NCBI RefSeq assembly: GCF_963515715.1
Contig: NZ_CAUPZS010000003.1
Location: forward strand, 62,001 to 126,000
Direction: 5' to 3'
Length of the DNA stretch: 64,000 bases
From: Clostridium_AW sp963515715
GTDB taxonomy: Bacteria > Bacillota > Clostridia > Clostridiales > Clostridiaceae
Part shown: positions 41,281 through 49,791 of the stretch, piece after piece
Position numbering within the stretch: the stretch's first letter is position 1
Layout: every line of letters starts with the position of its first letter
Translations under genes and position numbers: made by a program
The notes under the pieces: generated by a model
What the model was told of the DNA's origin: nothing
The model's input: only the letters and a program-made list of their open reading frames with translations
Databases searched by the model: none

Positions 41281-42843
41281 TTATTCTTTCCACTCTATTC
41301 CATACTTATTTATCTTATTTATTACTGTTGTATGGGATACTCCTAGATCTTTTGCGGCTTTTCTAAAGGTTTTATTCTTTTTTAAAGACTTAATGATAGC
41401 CTCTTTCTCTGCTATTTCGACTATATCTTTCAATTTTAAGTTTCCATTTTTTACCGAACATTCTGTTCTTTTAGGATTTTCATGAAGATGGATCATTAAG
41501 TGCTCTTTCTTTAGCAATTCATCATTACATAAATTCATAGCTCTTTCTACAACATTTCTAAGCTCTCTAACATTTCCAGGCCAATTATACTTCATTAGGT
41601 TATTTATAAACTCTAATTCCGCTCCTAAAATGTTTTTGTTAATCCTTTTGTTTAGATCCTCAATAAAAAATGTAACTAAACTTGGTATATCTTCTAAATG
41701 TTCCCTTAATGGTGGTATATATATAGGAATAACGTTCAATCTATAATAAAGATCCTCTCTAAATTTGCCTTGCTTCACCATTTCTTCTAAATCTCTATTG
41801 GTAGCACAAACTATTCTAACATCTACATTCTCTTCAATATTACTTCCTACTTTTCTTATAACCCCTTCTTGAAGTACTCTTAAAAGTTTAGCCTGTAATA
41901 ATAGAGGAAGCTCTCCAATTTCATCTAAAAATAGGGTTCCTTCATGGGCTTCTTTAAAAAGCCCTTCCTTAGTAGTAAAAGCACCAGTAAAACTTCCTTT
42001 CTCATATCCAAAGAGTTCACTTTCAATTAAATTATTTGGAAGAGCTGCACAATTTACAGGTACAAATTTCTCATCTTTTCTACGACTAAGATTATGAATT
42101 GCTCTTGCAAATAATTCTTTTCCCGTACCACTATCCCCTCTTAAAATAACTGTAGAATTACTATTTGCAACAGCCCTCACCATTCCCTTTGCTCTTTCAA
42201 TAGATGAACTATTACCTATGATATCTTTAAAAACTCTATTATCGCTTGAAGAAACAACATTGGCGATCTCTATTACCTTTTTCATATCTCTAATAGAAGA
42301 CACCACTCCAATATTATTATCATTGTCATCCTTTACTGGCCTTATGGTGGTTAAATAATGACTTTTACCTCTGCCGTTTTCCAAATAAATTTCAATATTA
42401 TCGTGCTTTTCCCCACTATTTATCAAATCTATTATAGGACTATTTTTCATTAAACTATTGATATTTTTTCCTACGATATCTTCCTTTGAGTAATAAAACA
42501 CGTTTTCACAATAACTATTAAAGATTTCAATCTCTGAATTTTTATTTATATACATTATTCCATCATCTATTGAATCTATAATAGCAAGGAGCTTTCTTTG
42601 GTATTTTTCATGTTCTAATAATTCAATCCTATTGATTTCGAATACTCCTTTAATTTTGAATATATTTTCTTTTAATTCTTCAATTTTATTTTCATGTATA
42701 TCCTTTATTTTCATGCAAACTCTATTAGGGAAAACCTCTACAGAAGTAAGGTCTATATTTAATTTATATATTTTTTCTAAAATCTCCGATGTTATGCCAA
42801 TTCTATCAACAGCTAATATTTCTAATCGAATGTATCTCTCCAT
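41281..42843 (-). CDS. Sigma-54-dependent activator, TyrR-like (ACT-PAS-AAA+-HTH)
   Basis: A 520-residue enhancer-binding protein. ACT domain (1-78, LEILAVDRIGITSEILEKI), PAS domain (about 80-190), AAA+ domain (205-440) with Walker A GDSGTGKE, the sigma-54 contact loop GSFTGA, Walker B TLFLDEIGEL and the R-finger region, and a C-terminal TyrR-type HTH (FRKAAKDLGVSHTTVINKINKYGI). An intact GSFTGA means it should activate sigma-54 promoters. It is directly upstream of the mgl operon with its sigma-54 promoter, so methionine or an aromatic amino acid may be its ACT ligand. Confidence 0.94.
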   Translation of the reverse strand: MERYIRLEILAVDRIGITSEILEKIYKLNIDLTSVEVFPNRVCMKIKDIHENKIEELKENIFKIKGVFEINRIELLEHEKYQRKLLAIIDSIDDGIMYINKNSEIEIFNSYCENVFYYSKEDIVGKNINSLMKNSPIIDLINSGEKHDNIEIYLENGRGKSHYLTTIRPVKDDNDNNIGVVSSIRDMKKVIEIANVVSSSDNRVFKDIIGNSSSIERAKGMVRAVANSNSTVILRGDSGTGKELFARAIHNLSRRKDEKFVPVNCAALPNNLIESELFGYEKGSFTGAFTTKEGLFKEAHEGTLFLDEIGELPLLLQAKLLRVLQEGVIRKVGSNIEENVDVRIVCATNRDLEEMVKQGKFREDLYYRLNVIPIYIPPLREHLEDIPSLVTFFIEDLNKRINKNILGAELEFINNLMKYNWPGNVRELRNVVERAMNLCNDELLKKEHLMIHLHENPKRTECSVKNGNLKLKDIVEIAEKEAIIKSLKKNKTFRKAAKDLGVSHTTVINKINKYGIEWKE

Positions 42844-42954
42844 TTTACCCCTCTTCCAAAATATGTTACTTAACTATAATGCTATACTAAACTGCACTTA
42901 ATATCAATATTTAAACGAAAGATTTACTATGGTAAAATATATAAAATTAAAATT

Positions 42955-42991
42955 AAAGCTATGATAAGAACATAGTCTACATCATAGCTTT
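42955..42991 (-). terminator. Terminator of the gene at 43018
   Basis: AAAGCTATGAT (42955-42965) and ATCATAGCTTT (42981-42991) pair perfectly; minus strand continues AATTTTAATTTT. Confidence 0.8.
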
Positions 42992-43017
42992 GATTTAATG
43001 TATATAATTTTTATTTA

Positions 43018-43629
43018 TTATACTCCCCAAAATTCAACTAAAGACAGTAGTCTTTGAAGATTTTCTTTAATTTCCATGCATTTCTTTTTACTTTCTATGA
43101 AAATCATTCCCTCACTACTATCCTTAAATATTATTTGTAAGTGATATTCTCTTTTGAATAGAATGGAACTACCTACAGCTTTCATTGTAATAGGTTTTAT
43201 AATTTTTATTTCATCTAGTTTATATATTGTAAAGTCTTTTCTGTCAAAATTAGACTTACATTTTACCATCCAGTTATCAGTAATTGCTAAATAATTTTTT
43301 TCATTTCCAAATTCAACTTTATACTTAGGTTCACCGTACATTTCCCTATCAAAGGCTTCTACTTCCTCTAGCGTAGTAAGATATTTTTCTACACTCTTTC
43401 TTAAATATGGATCACCTTTTTCCTTATCTCTCTTTTTCCTTATGAAAAGTCCCACTATAGCTGCTATTATAGCTGGTGATGTTACTTTTAAAGCTTCCAA
43501 TGACCTGGAATAAATCAAAAGAGCTATTACTATCCCACCAATTACTCCTAATACAATCAGAGGATTATTTTTTGATTTTTCTTTAATCTCCTCTATATGC
43601 TCATCATGTTCATCTAGCCATCTTGACAT
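43018..43629 (-). CDS. Hypothetical membrane protein with C-terminal cytoplasmic domain
   Basis: A 203-residue protein: charged N-terminus (about 20 residues), two membrane helices (about 24-42 and 48-64), then a 135-residue soluble part that resembles a PH/GRAM-like beta sandwich (YLAITDNWMVKCKSNFDRKDFTIYKLDEIKIIKPITM, then YHLQIIFKDSSEGMIFIESKK). No known family named. AGGAGG precedes the ATG. Between two activator-controlled operons but with its own terminator. Confidence 0.72.
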   Translation of the reverse strand: MSRWLDEHDEHIEEIKEKSKNNPLIVLGVIGGIVIALLIYSRSLEALKVTSPAIIAAIVGLFIRKKRDKEKGDPYLRKSVEKYLTTLEEVEAFDREMYGEPKYKVEFGNEKNYLAITDNWMVKCKSNFDRKDFTIYKLDEIKIIKPITMKAVGSSILFKREYHLQIIFKDSSEGMIFIESKKKCMEIKENLQRLLSLVEFWGV

Positions 43630-43786
43630 TTTGCTCCTCCTTATTTCTAAAACATTCTTAAGTAAAATAAATTTATTATACTTTTACCATAAGAATCTAA
43701 TAAACCTTTTAATTATCGAAACCTTTATAAAAAACATTATACTATACTAACAATTTTTCATGATTTTTCCATAATATTGTATAATT

Positions 43787-44085
43787 TTGCTATCCATTAC
43801 GGGAAACATTTTTGTTTTAGAAATGTCTATAGGTGAAGAAAAAAGAACAGAACACTGTACAATTAGATCTATTAGATATTACTATACAAATCCAGAGGTT
43901 TACTATGATGGCGTAAGCATTGACGAGCTAGCGCCAAAAGGCTTATCCCTAGATCAAATTAAAGAAAAATTAGGAGAACCTGAATCCGAAGATGATTCTA
44001 GATTGAAGTATGAATCTAAGGGTGGATTAATGAGTTTAAAGATAAAGTATTAGAAACTGTAACCGTAGAAAAGAAATCTAAATAA
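43787..44085 (+). pseudogene. Remnant of a hypothetical gene, 5' end missing and frameshifted
   Basis: A short reading frame (43787-44053) has no ribosome site. It ends SIDELAPKGLSLDQIKEKLGEPESEDDSRLKYESKGG and then shifts; the other frame continues sensibly from about 44025 as NEFKDKVLETVTVEKKSK with TAA at 44083-44085. A single-base indel at about 44020-44030 explains this. The SmpA/BamE-like phrase GLSLDQIKEKLGEP suggests the end of a lipoprotein-like domain. Probably the 3' relic of a gene broken by the nearby repeats. Confidence 0.6.
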
Positions 44086-44188
44086 AATATATGTTTATGG
44101 ACAAACTATGCTCTAGAATGTTTATAAATTTGTATTTTTTATAGTTTCATATATTATTTAATTTTGAAAATACATCTGTAAAACATAA

Positions 44189-44255
44189 GAGAACTGAGGT
44201 ATATAGTGGGAGGAGCGCCTTTTTCGAAGCGACGTCACTATGTATCTCAGTTCTC
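44189..44255 (+). repeat. Dispersed hairpin repeat, copy H
   Basis: Arms 44189-44208 (GAGAACTGAGGTATATAGTG) and 44236-44255 pair with two G-U pairs. Relative to copy F the stem is changed at matching places on both sides. Loop GAGCGCC, five T, CGAAGCGACG. Followed by the common flank (44270-44312), the GCTACATAATG module, and a solo right arm TTCACTGCATGCTTAGCTC at 44355-44373 left from a copy of the B/D/G type. Confidence 0.78.
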
Positions 44256-44407
44256 ATTCTGGATACCCAATTATTTTTGTAGAAACTTATAAATGTAAAA
44301 TCAATTTAATGAGTACAACAAATTAAAAATGCTACATAATGTTTCTTATGCTGATTCACTGCATGCTTAGCTCTATGTTTGGAAGCTAAATTATCATTGA
44401 AGAAATA

Positions 44408-44451
44408 CCATTAAAGGGATTTCCACCACATCTATAATCTATTAATCTATT
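44408..44451. repeat. Short direct repeat shared with 55968-56011
   Basis: CCATTAAAG-GATTTC-ACCACATCTAT and the following ATCTATTAATCTATT appear almost unchanged at both sites, each near a copy of the hairpin family. Nothing else was seen in 44086-44481 apart from copy H and its flanks. Confidence 0.6.
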
Positions 44452-44481
44452 CATCTAAAAATCTATTTAACAAACTAAAGC

Positions 44482-45906
44482 TTACACTGAAATCTTACCT
44501 GTAACTGCTAATATTATCATAATTACAGATATAATAAGCATAATAGCCATATAACCCTTTTCTCTACTTGTAACACTTTCATTCTTCTCTTTTTTACCTT
44601 TAATATATATAACTATTCCTGTGGAATACATAATAAATGCTAAACCTAAATATGCAATTCCTACGGCATAGATAACATAAAGAGAATAAATAATTGATAT
44701 TAAAGATATAACTTTTTCTTTTATGCATCCCTTTTCACTTCTAAAAACTTTAAATGCAAACATTGAGGATATTAAATAAGGTAATAATATGTTCGTAGTT
44801 GCTATATGAGTTGCTACATAGTATCCTTTTTGCAATGCCGGTGAAAGCAATGCAATTAAAAATATCTGTATAGCTGTTATGGTAAATAGCAAAGCATTAA
44901 CTGGTACATTTTTTTCATTGGTCTTTTTAAACCATTGAGGCATTAAATCATCTTGAACAGCCGGCACATATAATATTTCAGTAGTTAATAGATTCCAGCA
45001 AAGTAAAGCTCCAATATTTGAAATTATAATACCTAATTTAATTATTACAGCGCCTGCTTTTCCAAGGGATGTAGCTAATAAAACATCTGCCAATGGAGTT
45101 GTCGAATTAACTAAAACTTTAGCTGGCACAACTCCCATGGATAAAATTGATATAGCCACATAAAGTTCAGCTGTGACCAATAATGCAATTACTGTAGCTT
45201 TACCAACTGATTTCTGTGTTTCAGCTCTTTCTGATAACACTACCAAAGCTTCAACACCTACAAAACACCATAGAACCGTTCCCATAGCGCCACTTACCTG
45301 TTTTCCTATATTAGTGGCTTCCCCTGAGGATGCTAAAACATTTTGCCAGTTAGGTACGTAAAATATCTCTCCTTTAAAAGCTAGTATTCCAAATATGATT
45401 ACTAGAATTAAAGGTATAACTTTAGCAATGGTTATTATCACATTAAGTACTCCAGCCTCTTTTATTCCCCTTTTTATTATAAAATAATATGACCACAAAA
45501 GGGCAGAACCTAATATAAAAGTTATAACTGGAGGCATTTGATATTGTTCTCCAATTAAGCTATTAATAGTTTTAAAAATCAAAAGAGTAAATGATACATT
45601 TCCTAAAAATGAACTCATCCAATATCCCCATGCACAGTTAAATCCTATAAATGGTCCATAACCTGCTCTAGCATAAGAATAAATTCCTCCTTTTAGTTCC
45701 GGTCTCTTGTTGGAAAGCATATTAAATACCAGTGCTAACATTATTACTCCAGATACCCCTATGCCCCAAGCTATAAGCACCGCCTGTGGGTTAGAATAAA
45801 TAACTAAATCCGTTGGACTATTAAAAATTCCTGAGGCAATCATCGAGCCTATACCTAAAGCTATTAATAAACCTAATCCAAGCTTTTTTTCATTATTACC
45901 CTCCAT
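44482..45906 (-). CDS. APC-superfamily amino acid permease, probable ornithine/arginine carrier
   Basis: A 474-residue protein with about twelve membrane helices. N-terminal GLGLLIALGIGSMIASGIFNSPTDL and GGIYSYARAGYGPFIGFNCAWGYW are those of basic amino acid/polyamine antiporters (APA family, ArcD-like). At the end of the ornithine operon, it most likely brings in ornithine or exchanges it with arginine. A hairpin between it and ord may reduce read-through. GAGGTATTAAA precedes the ATG. Confidence 0.9.
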   Translation of the reverse strand: MEGNNEKKLGLGLLIALGIGSMIASGIFNSPTDLVIYSNPQAVLIAWGIGVSGVIMLALVFNMLSNKRPELKGGIYSYARAGYGPFIGFNCAWGYWMSSFLGNVSFTLLIFKTINSLIGEQYQMPPVITFILGSALLWSYYFIIKRGIKEAGVLNVIITIAKVIPLILVIIFGILAFKGEIFYVPNWQNVLASSGEATNIGKQVSGAMGTVLWCFVGVEALVVLSERAETQKSVGKATVIALLVTAELYVAISILSMGVVPAKVLVNSTTPLADVLLATSLGKAGAVIIKLGIIISNIGALLCWNLLTTEILYVPAVQDDLMPQWFKKTNEKNVPVNALLFTITAIQIFLIALLSPALQKGYYVATHIATTNILLPYLISSMFAFKVFRSEKGCIKEKVISLISIIYSLYVIYAVGIAYLGLAFIMYSTGIVIYIKGKKEKNESVTSREKGYMAIMLIISVIMIILAVTGKISV

Positions 45907-45953
45907 TTTAATACCTCACATCCCCAATTTTTTATAGTTTTTTCATTTTTAAA

Positions 45954-45996
45954 AATGGTTACTTTTAAAAGTAACTATCTTAAAAAAGTAACCATT
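45954..45996 (-). terminator. Terminator-like hairpin between ord and the permease gene
   Basis: AATGGTTACTTTT (45954-45966) and AAAAGTAACCATT (45984-45996) pair perfectly; minus strand continues TTTAAAAATG. Inner AAAAGTAAC repeats the right arm and could form an alternative stem. Confidence 0.65.
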
Positions 45997-46006
45997 ATGA
46001 ATAGGA

Positions 46007-47062
46007 TTATTCTCTGATATCTACCAATTCTCTAACATCGCCAATTATAGCTCTTGGAACTGGCAGATCAAGCATTGTTTTTAATCCTGGTGTAGAATTC
46101 ATCACAAGGGGTATCATGTTTACACATATAGCTATAGTAGCAATACCTCCTGGTATTTCCGGTTTTATTTGAAGGTCTATGTTTGGATATCCTTTTATGG
46201 AAATATAATCCCCAGTATCTACATTTTCTAATTCTGGTCTTATCTGTTGAGGGTGCTCCATTACAATAAATTCTTTATCTTCTAAGCTTGCATATCCTAA
46301 TTGTCTACATCCTGCCACATCTCCTGGATTAACTAAAACAATATCTGTGCTACGAGGAACATTTGTCAATATCGCTTCTTTTTCCTGTCTAACATTATTA
46401 AACTTTACATTAAATGCTTCTTCAAACATTCCAAAGGATTGTAGGAATCCTACATGTCCTGCTACTGTGTCATTTTTTACTCCTTCGTTAAATTCTTCTG
46501 GCTTAAGTCCTATTCCTTGTTCAATCATAACTGCTTTTCCAAAACAAGCAAGATCATTTATTCTAGCTACATTTATTTTATCCACAGTATCACAAACACC
46601 TGTCAATGCAATAACCATTAAATCCATTATAAATCCGGGATTTACACCTGTTCCTAATATTGACACATTATTTTCCTTAGCTATTCTATCCATTTCATCG
46701 GATAATTCCGGATCTAAAACTCTTGGATAGGCCATTTCTTCCGCTGTACTAACTATATCCATTCCCGCTTCTGCTGCCATTTTTATCGATGGAAATACTA
46801 CCTTTGTAAATGAAGCTGTAGCCATAACGCAAACATCTGCAAAACCCTTTTTTATAACCTCTTCAGCCTTATTTGTAACCACACAACCATTGTCTTCATT
46901 CTCTTCTACCCCTAATATATCCCAAAGCTTTCTGCCAACTTTACTCGGATCTGTATCTATAGCTCCTACAATTGTAAATCCCTGTTTTCCTAATATCATT
47001 TTAGCGATACCGCTTCCCATTGAACCTAGTCCCCAAACTACAACTTTTATCTTTCTTTCCAT
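46007..47062 (-). CDS. ord: 2,4-diaminopentanoate dehydrogenase
   Basis: About 351 residues with a Rossmann fold (VVVWGLGSMGSGIAKMIL near residue 5-22, then VVGAIDTD) and dihydrodipicolinate reductase-like form. It oxidises (2R,4S)-2,4-diaminopentanoate to 2-amino-4-oxopentanoate with NAD(P)+, the step after ornithine aminomutase. Start taken at ATG 47062, seven bases after GGAGGGG; ATG 47077 lies in that site. It is 27-40 nt after orr. Confidence 0.93.
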   Translation of the reverse strand: MERKIKVVVWGLGSMGSGIAKMILGKQGFTIVGAIDTDPSKVGRKLWDILGVEENEDNGCVVTNKAEEVIKKGFADVCVMATASFTKVVFPSIKMAAEAGMDIVSTAEEMAYPRVLDPELSDEMDRIAKENNVSILGTGVNPGFIMDLMVIALTGVCDTVDKINVARINDLACFGKAVMIEQGIGLKPEEFNEGVKNDTVAGHVGFLQSFGMFEEAFNVKFNNVRQEKEAILTNVPRSTDIVLVNPGDVAGCRQLGYASLEDKEFIVMEHPQQIRPELENVDTGDYISIKGYPNIDLQIKPEIPGGIATIAICVNMIPLVMNSTPGLKTMLDLPVPRAIIGDVRELVDIRE

Positions 47063-47104
47063 ATTAAACCCCTCCATGTAATTTATTTAATACTCAAAAC
47101 TTCA

Positions 47105-48202
47105 TTAATAATTAACCAAAGCATACTCAGGTTGCCCTTCATAATATTTTGTAACATAATTTGAAGTCATTGATGCAAGCAAACAACCATAGTCCATTTT
47201 AAATTTTACAATGTCTCCTACCCTCAGTGACTCTACACTATCCGTAACATCTAAAAGTAAATGATCACTGCTAGCTCCAAAAATACTTATATTTTCATCT
47301 AAAGGAAAGAGTCCATCTACTTTTATATCCTGTCTTCCTACTGCCACAATAGCTCTTTTCCTTATACCTTTATCCTCAAAGCGAGGTGTATTTCCAAAGG
47401 CATCCATTCCGATTCTCCCTGTAGGAACTGTAGGTTTATCCCTTATTTCTATAATTTCACCTTTTAATATAAAAGCATCGTCATAGCAACTTGGTATTGC
47501 ATCTCCAAAGGAAGTTTCACGTCCAAGTGCAATTCCCTCTCCTACTCTTAATTGATTGATTTCTTTTGGAATAGTTCCATTCATTACTAGGTACAAACTA
47601 CTAGAGTTTCCTCCTGAAATAATGGGTAAATCTAAATCATAAGTATTTTTAATATCATTTCTTAAATTTACAAGTTTCATCAAATTATCCTTATCAGGAA
47701 TCACTCCTCCATAGCAAGTTACGTTAGTACCTAGTCCTATTAAATTTATGTTGTCTAATTTTATTATTTCCCCAGTAATATCCAGTACATCTTCTACTAA
47801 AACGCCCTCTCTTAAATCACCTATGTCCACCATTAAAATGATATTATGGGTTTTATTTAATTCCTTAGCTTTCTTTGATAATATTTTTATAGTTTCTAGT
47901 TCAGAATTTAAACTAACATCACTATACTTAATAACCTGCTCTGCTTCACTTTCCATGGAAATTCTAAGTAACATTTTTTTGCAACTTATTTGTTCCATTT
48001 TCTTTAAATTTTGGACTCTTGAATCTCCAATATGGGTAAAGCCTGCCTGAAGTAAAGCCTTTACAATAGGAATTTCTGCACAGAAAACCTTGGTTACTCC
48101 AACAACGTCTATTCCTTTACTTTTACACATGTATAAAATTTGTTTTGCATTGTGAGTTACCTTTGACAAATCAACTTCCACACAGGGATACTGTTTTCTC
48201 AT
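47105..48202 (-). CDS. orr: Ornithine racemase
   Basis: A 365-residue PLP protein of the alanine racemase N-domain fold. PLP lysine in VGVTKVFCAE (residue 38), HIGDSRVQNLKK, ISGGNSSSLYL, RVGEGIALGRE. It converts L-ornithine to D-ornithine, the substrate of the aminomutase. In the operon it lies between the mutL/glmL-like gene and ord. Confidence 0.93.
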   Translation of the reverse strand: MRKQYPCVEVDLSKVTHNAKQILYMCKSKGIDVVGVTKVFCAEIPIVKALLQAGFTHIGDSRVQNLKKMEQISCKKMLLRISMESEAEQVIKYSDVSLNSELETIKILSKKAKELNKTHNIILMVDIGDLREGVLVEDVLDITGEIIKLDNINLIGLGTNVTCYGGVIPDKDNLMKLVNLRNDIKNTYDLDLPIISGGNSSSLYLVMNGTIPKEINQLRVGEGIALGRETSFGDAIPSCYDDAFILKGEIIEIRDKPTVPTGRIGMDAFGNTPRFEDKGIRKRAIVAVGRQDIKVDGLFPLDENISIFGASSDHLLLDVTDSVESLRVGDIVKFKMDYGCLLASMTSNYVTKYYEGQPEYALVNY

Positions 48203-48223
48203 AATGAGACTCTCCTTTTACTT

Positions 48224-49597
48224 TTATTCCTCTAATTTTTCCATGTCTTTAGTTATTCCTAAACTTTGTCTAAGTAGTGCCTCAGCAGCTTCTCTATTTT
48301 CCCTACTTAAAACTCCTGCACATGCCATAATATAATTTTTATCCAATAACGCTTTAGCGCCTTTTCTTGGGAGCATGGTAACATCGTCACTCATGTATCT
48401 TACATTCAAGAGTGGCTCTTTTCCTGCTGGCAATCTTGTAAGTGCTCCTCCTGTGCCTACTATATATTTAACTTGAGATAGGTCTTTTCCATAGGCTATA
48501 AATCCACTATCTCCACCATATTTTCTTTTTATAGTTCCTACATGTCTGTTTATTGCAACATCTACAGCTTTCTTAGTTAATATACTGCTGGCAGTTATCT
48601 CCTCAGGTTCTGTAGGTATTGCTTTTATATGACTGCTTACATATTCTTTTTTAAGGTCTGCTAAATCCCTGATATCCAATATATCTATAATGTTTTTACT
48701 GTTTATAAATACTCCGATATCCCCTTCTACGGTTCTTTTAGCCTTTGGTTCAGGGTTCACAAGCATATCTAAAACCACCGCGCTTCCATCTGTAACAGAA
48801 TGAACATCTGTGGTGGCTCCCCCCACATCTAAAACCACTAAATCTCCTATCATATCATAAAGAATTTTTGCACTTTCCATAACAGCTCCAGGAGTAGGCA
48901 TTATGCTTCCATCTACCATTTCCTTTATTTTATTCATTCCTGGGGCTTTTATAATATTTCTTTCAAAGGCTTCTTGTATTACCTTTCTAGCTGGCTCTAC
49001 ATTTAATTCATCTATACTTGGGTAAACATTGTCAACAATATATAATTCCTGATCTTTAAATGTATCTTTTATTTCTTCTCTGTTTTCAACGTTTCCACAG
49101 TAAACTATGGGTATATTGAATTTCTCCTTACTGATAATCTCTGCATTATAAATGGATGTTTCTCTTTCTCCATAATCTGTTCCCCCTGCAATCATTATCA
49201 TGTTAGGATTTATTTCATGTATTCTCTTTATGTCACTTTTCCTCATTTTCCCTGATGTAACCATTTTTATTATGCCACCAGCACCTAATGCAGCTTCTTT
49301 TGCAGCCTTAACAGTCATTCTTTCCATAAGTCCATGAACTGTTATTTTAAGCCCTCCCGCTGCACTACTAGTTGCCAGCATCTTTCCCCAAGTTATAGAT
49401 TCGCCTACTTGATCTTCAATATCCTTAACTGCATTTTTAAGACCTATAGTCACATCTCCATCTAGCACTGTGGTACAGCTTTTTCCTTGAAATTCTGCCT
49501 CTACAAATATATCCTTATTTTTTTTAGTTTTTATGTTAAAAGCCGTTACCAGTGTAGTGGTACTTCCTATTTCTGCTACCAAATAATCAACTTTCAT
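48224..49597 (-). CDS. GlmL/MutL-family protein, aminomutase partner
   Basis: A 457-residue ASKHA-fold ATPase (LVAEIGSTTTLVTAF at the start, VVLDVGGATTDVHSV near 255, VGTGGALTRLP near 395). The family includes GlmL, encoded with glutamate mutase, thought to reactivate adenosylcobalamin mutases that have lost intact cofactor. Its position between oraE and orr suggests the same for D-ornithine 4,5-aminomutase. AGGGGGC precedes the ATG. Confidence 0.9.
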   Translation of the reverse strand: MKVDYLVAEIGSTTTLVTAFNIKTKKNKDIFVEAEFQGKSCTTVLDGDVTIGLKNAVKDIEDQVGESITWGKMLATSSAAGGLKITVHGLMERMTVKAAKEAALGAGGIIKMVTSGKMRKSDIKRIHEINPNMIMIAGGTDYGERETSIYNAEIISKEKFNIPIVYCGNVENREEIKDTFKDQELYIVDNVYPSIDELNVEPARKVIQEAFERNIIKAPGMNKIKEMVDGSIMPTPGAVMESAKILYDMIGDLVVLDVGGATTDVHSVTDGSAVVLDMLVNPEPKAKRTVEGDIGVFINSKNIIDILDIRDLADLKKEYVSSHIKAIPTEPEEITASSILTKKAVDVAINRHVGTIKRKYGGDSGFIAYGKDLSQVKYIVGTGGALTRLPAGKEPLLNVRYMSDDVTMLPRKGAKALLDKNYIMACAGVLSRENREAAEALLRQSLGITKDMEKLEE

Positions 49598-49606
49598 AAA
49601 ACGCCC

Positions 49607-49765
49607 CCTGTTTATCCGATGACTACCATCCGTAACACTCCCATCTTCTATAAGTGGGAGATAACGGATGCTACGTCCCTGGATAAGTTTTTCTAAGCTT
49701 CAGCTGGAGTAAGTATTCCTTTTAAGCAAACTCCATCTGAACCTAAGAACCACTTGATACCATTC
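49607..49765 (+). repeat. Second dispersed repeat family, longest copy
   Basis: Two hairpins in series between oraE and mutL/glmL genes. The first: TATCC closes with GGATA, CATCCGT with ACGGATG, CTCCCA with TGGGAG. The second: TTCAGCTGGAGT with ACTCCATCTGAA, one mismatch. The first half recurs at 33975-34046 and the second at 7208-7275. Inside an operon, it may affect mRNA stability. Confidence 0.75.
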
Positions 49766-49791
49766 TTAATTATGCATAACCTGGTGTGAAA

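Noticed and set aside
49607..49765. Cobalamin riboswitch for the B12-dependent aminomutase
   Set aside because: The structured segment lies inside the operon, lacks the B12-box, and is a repeat found in two unrelated places.
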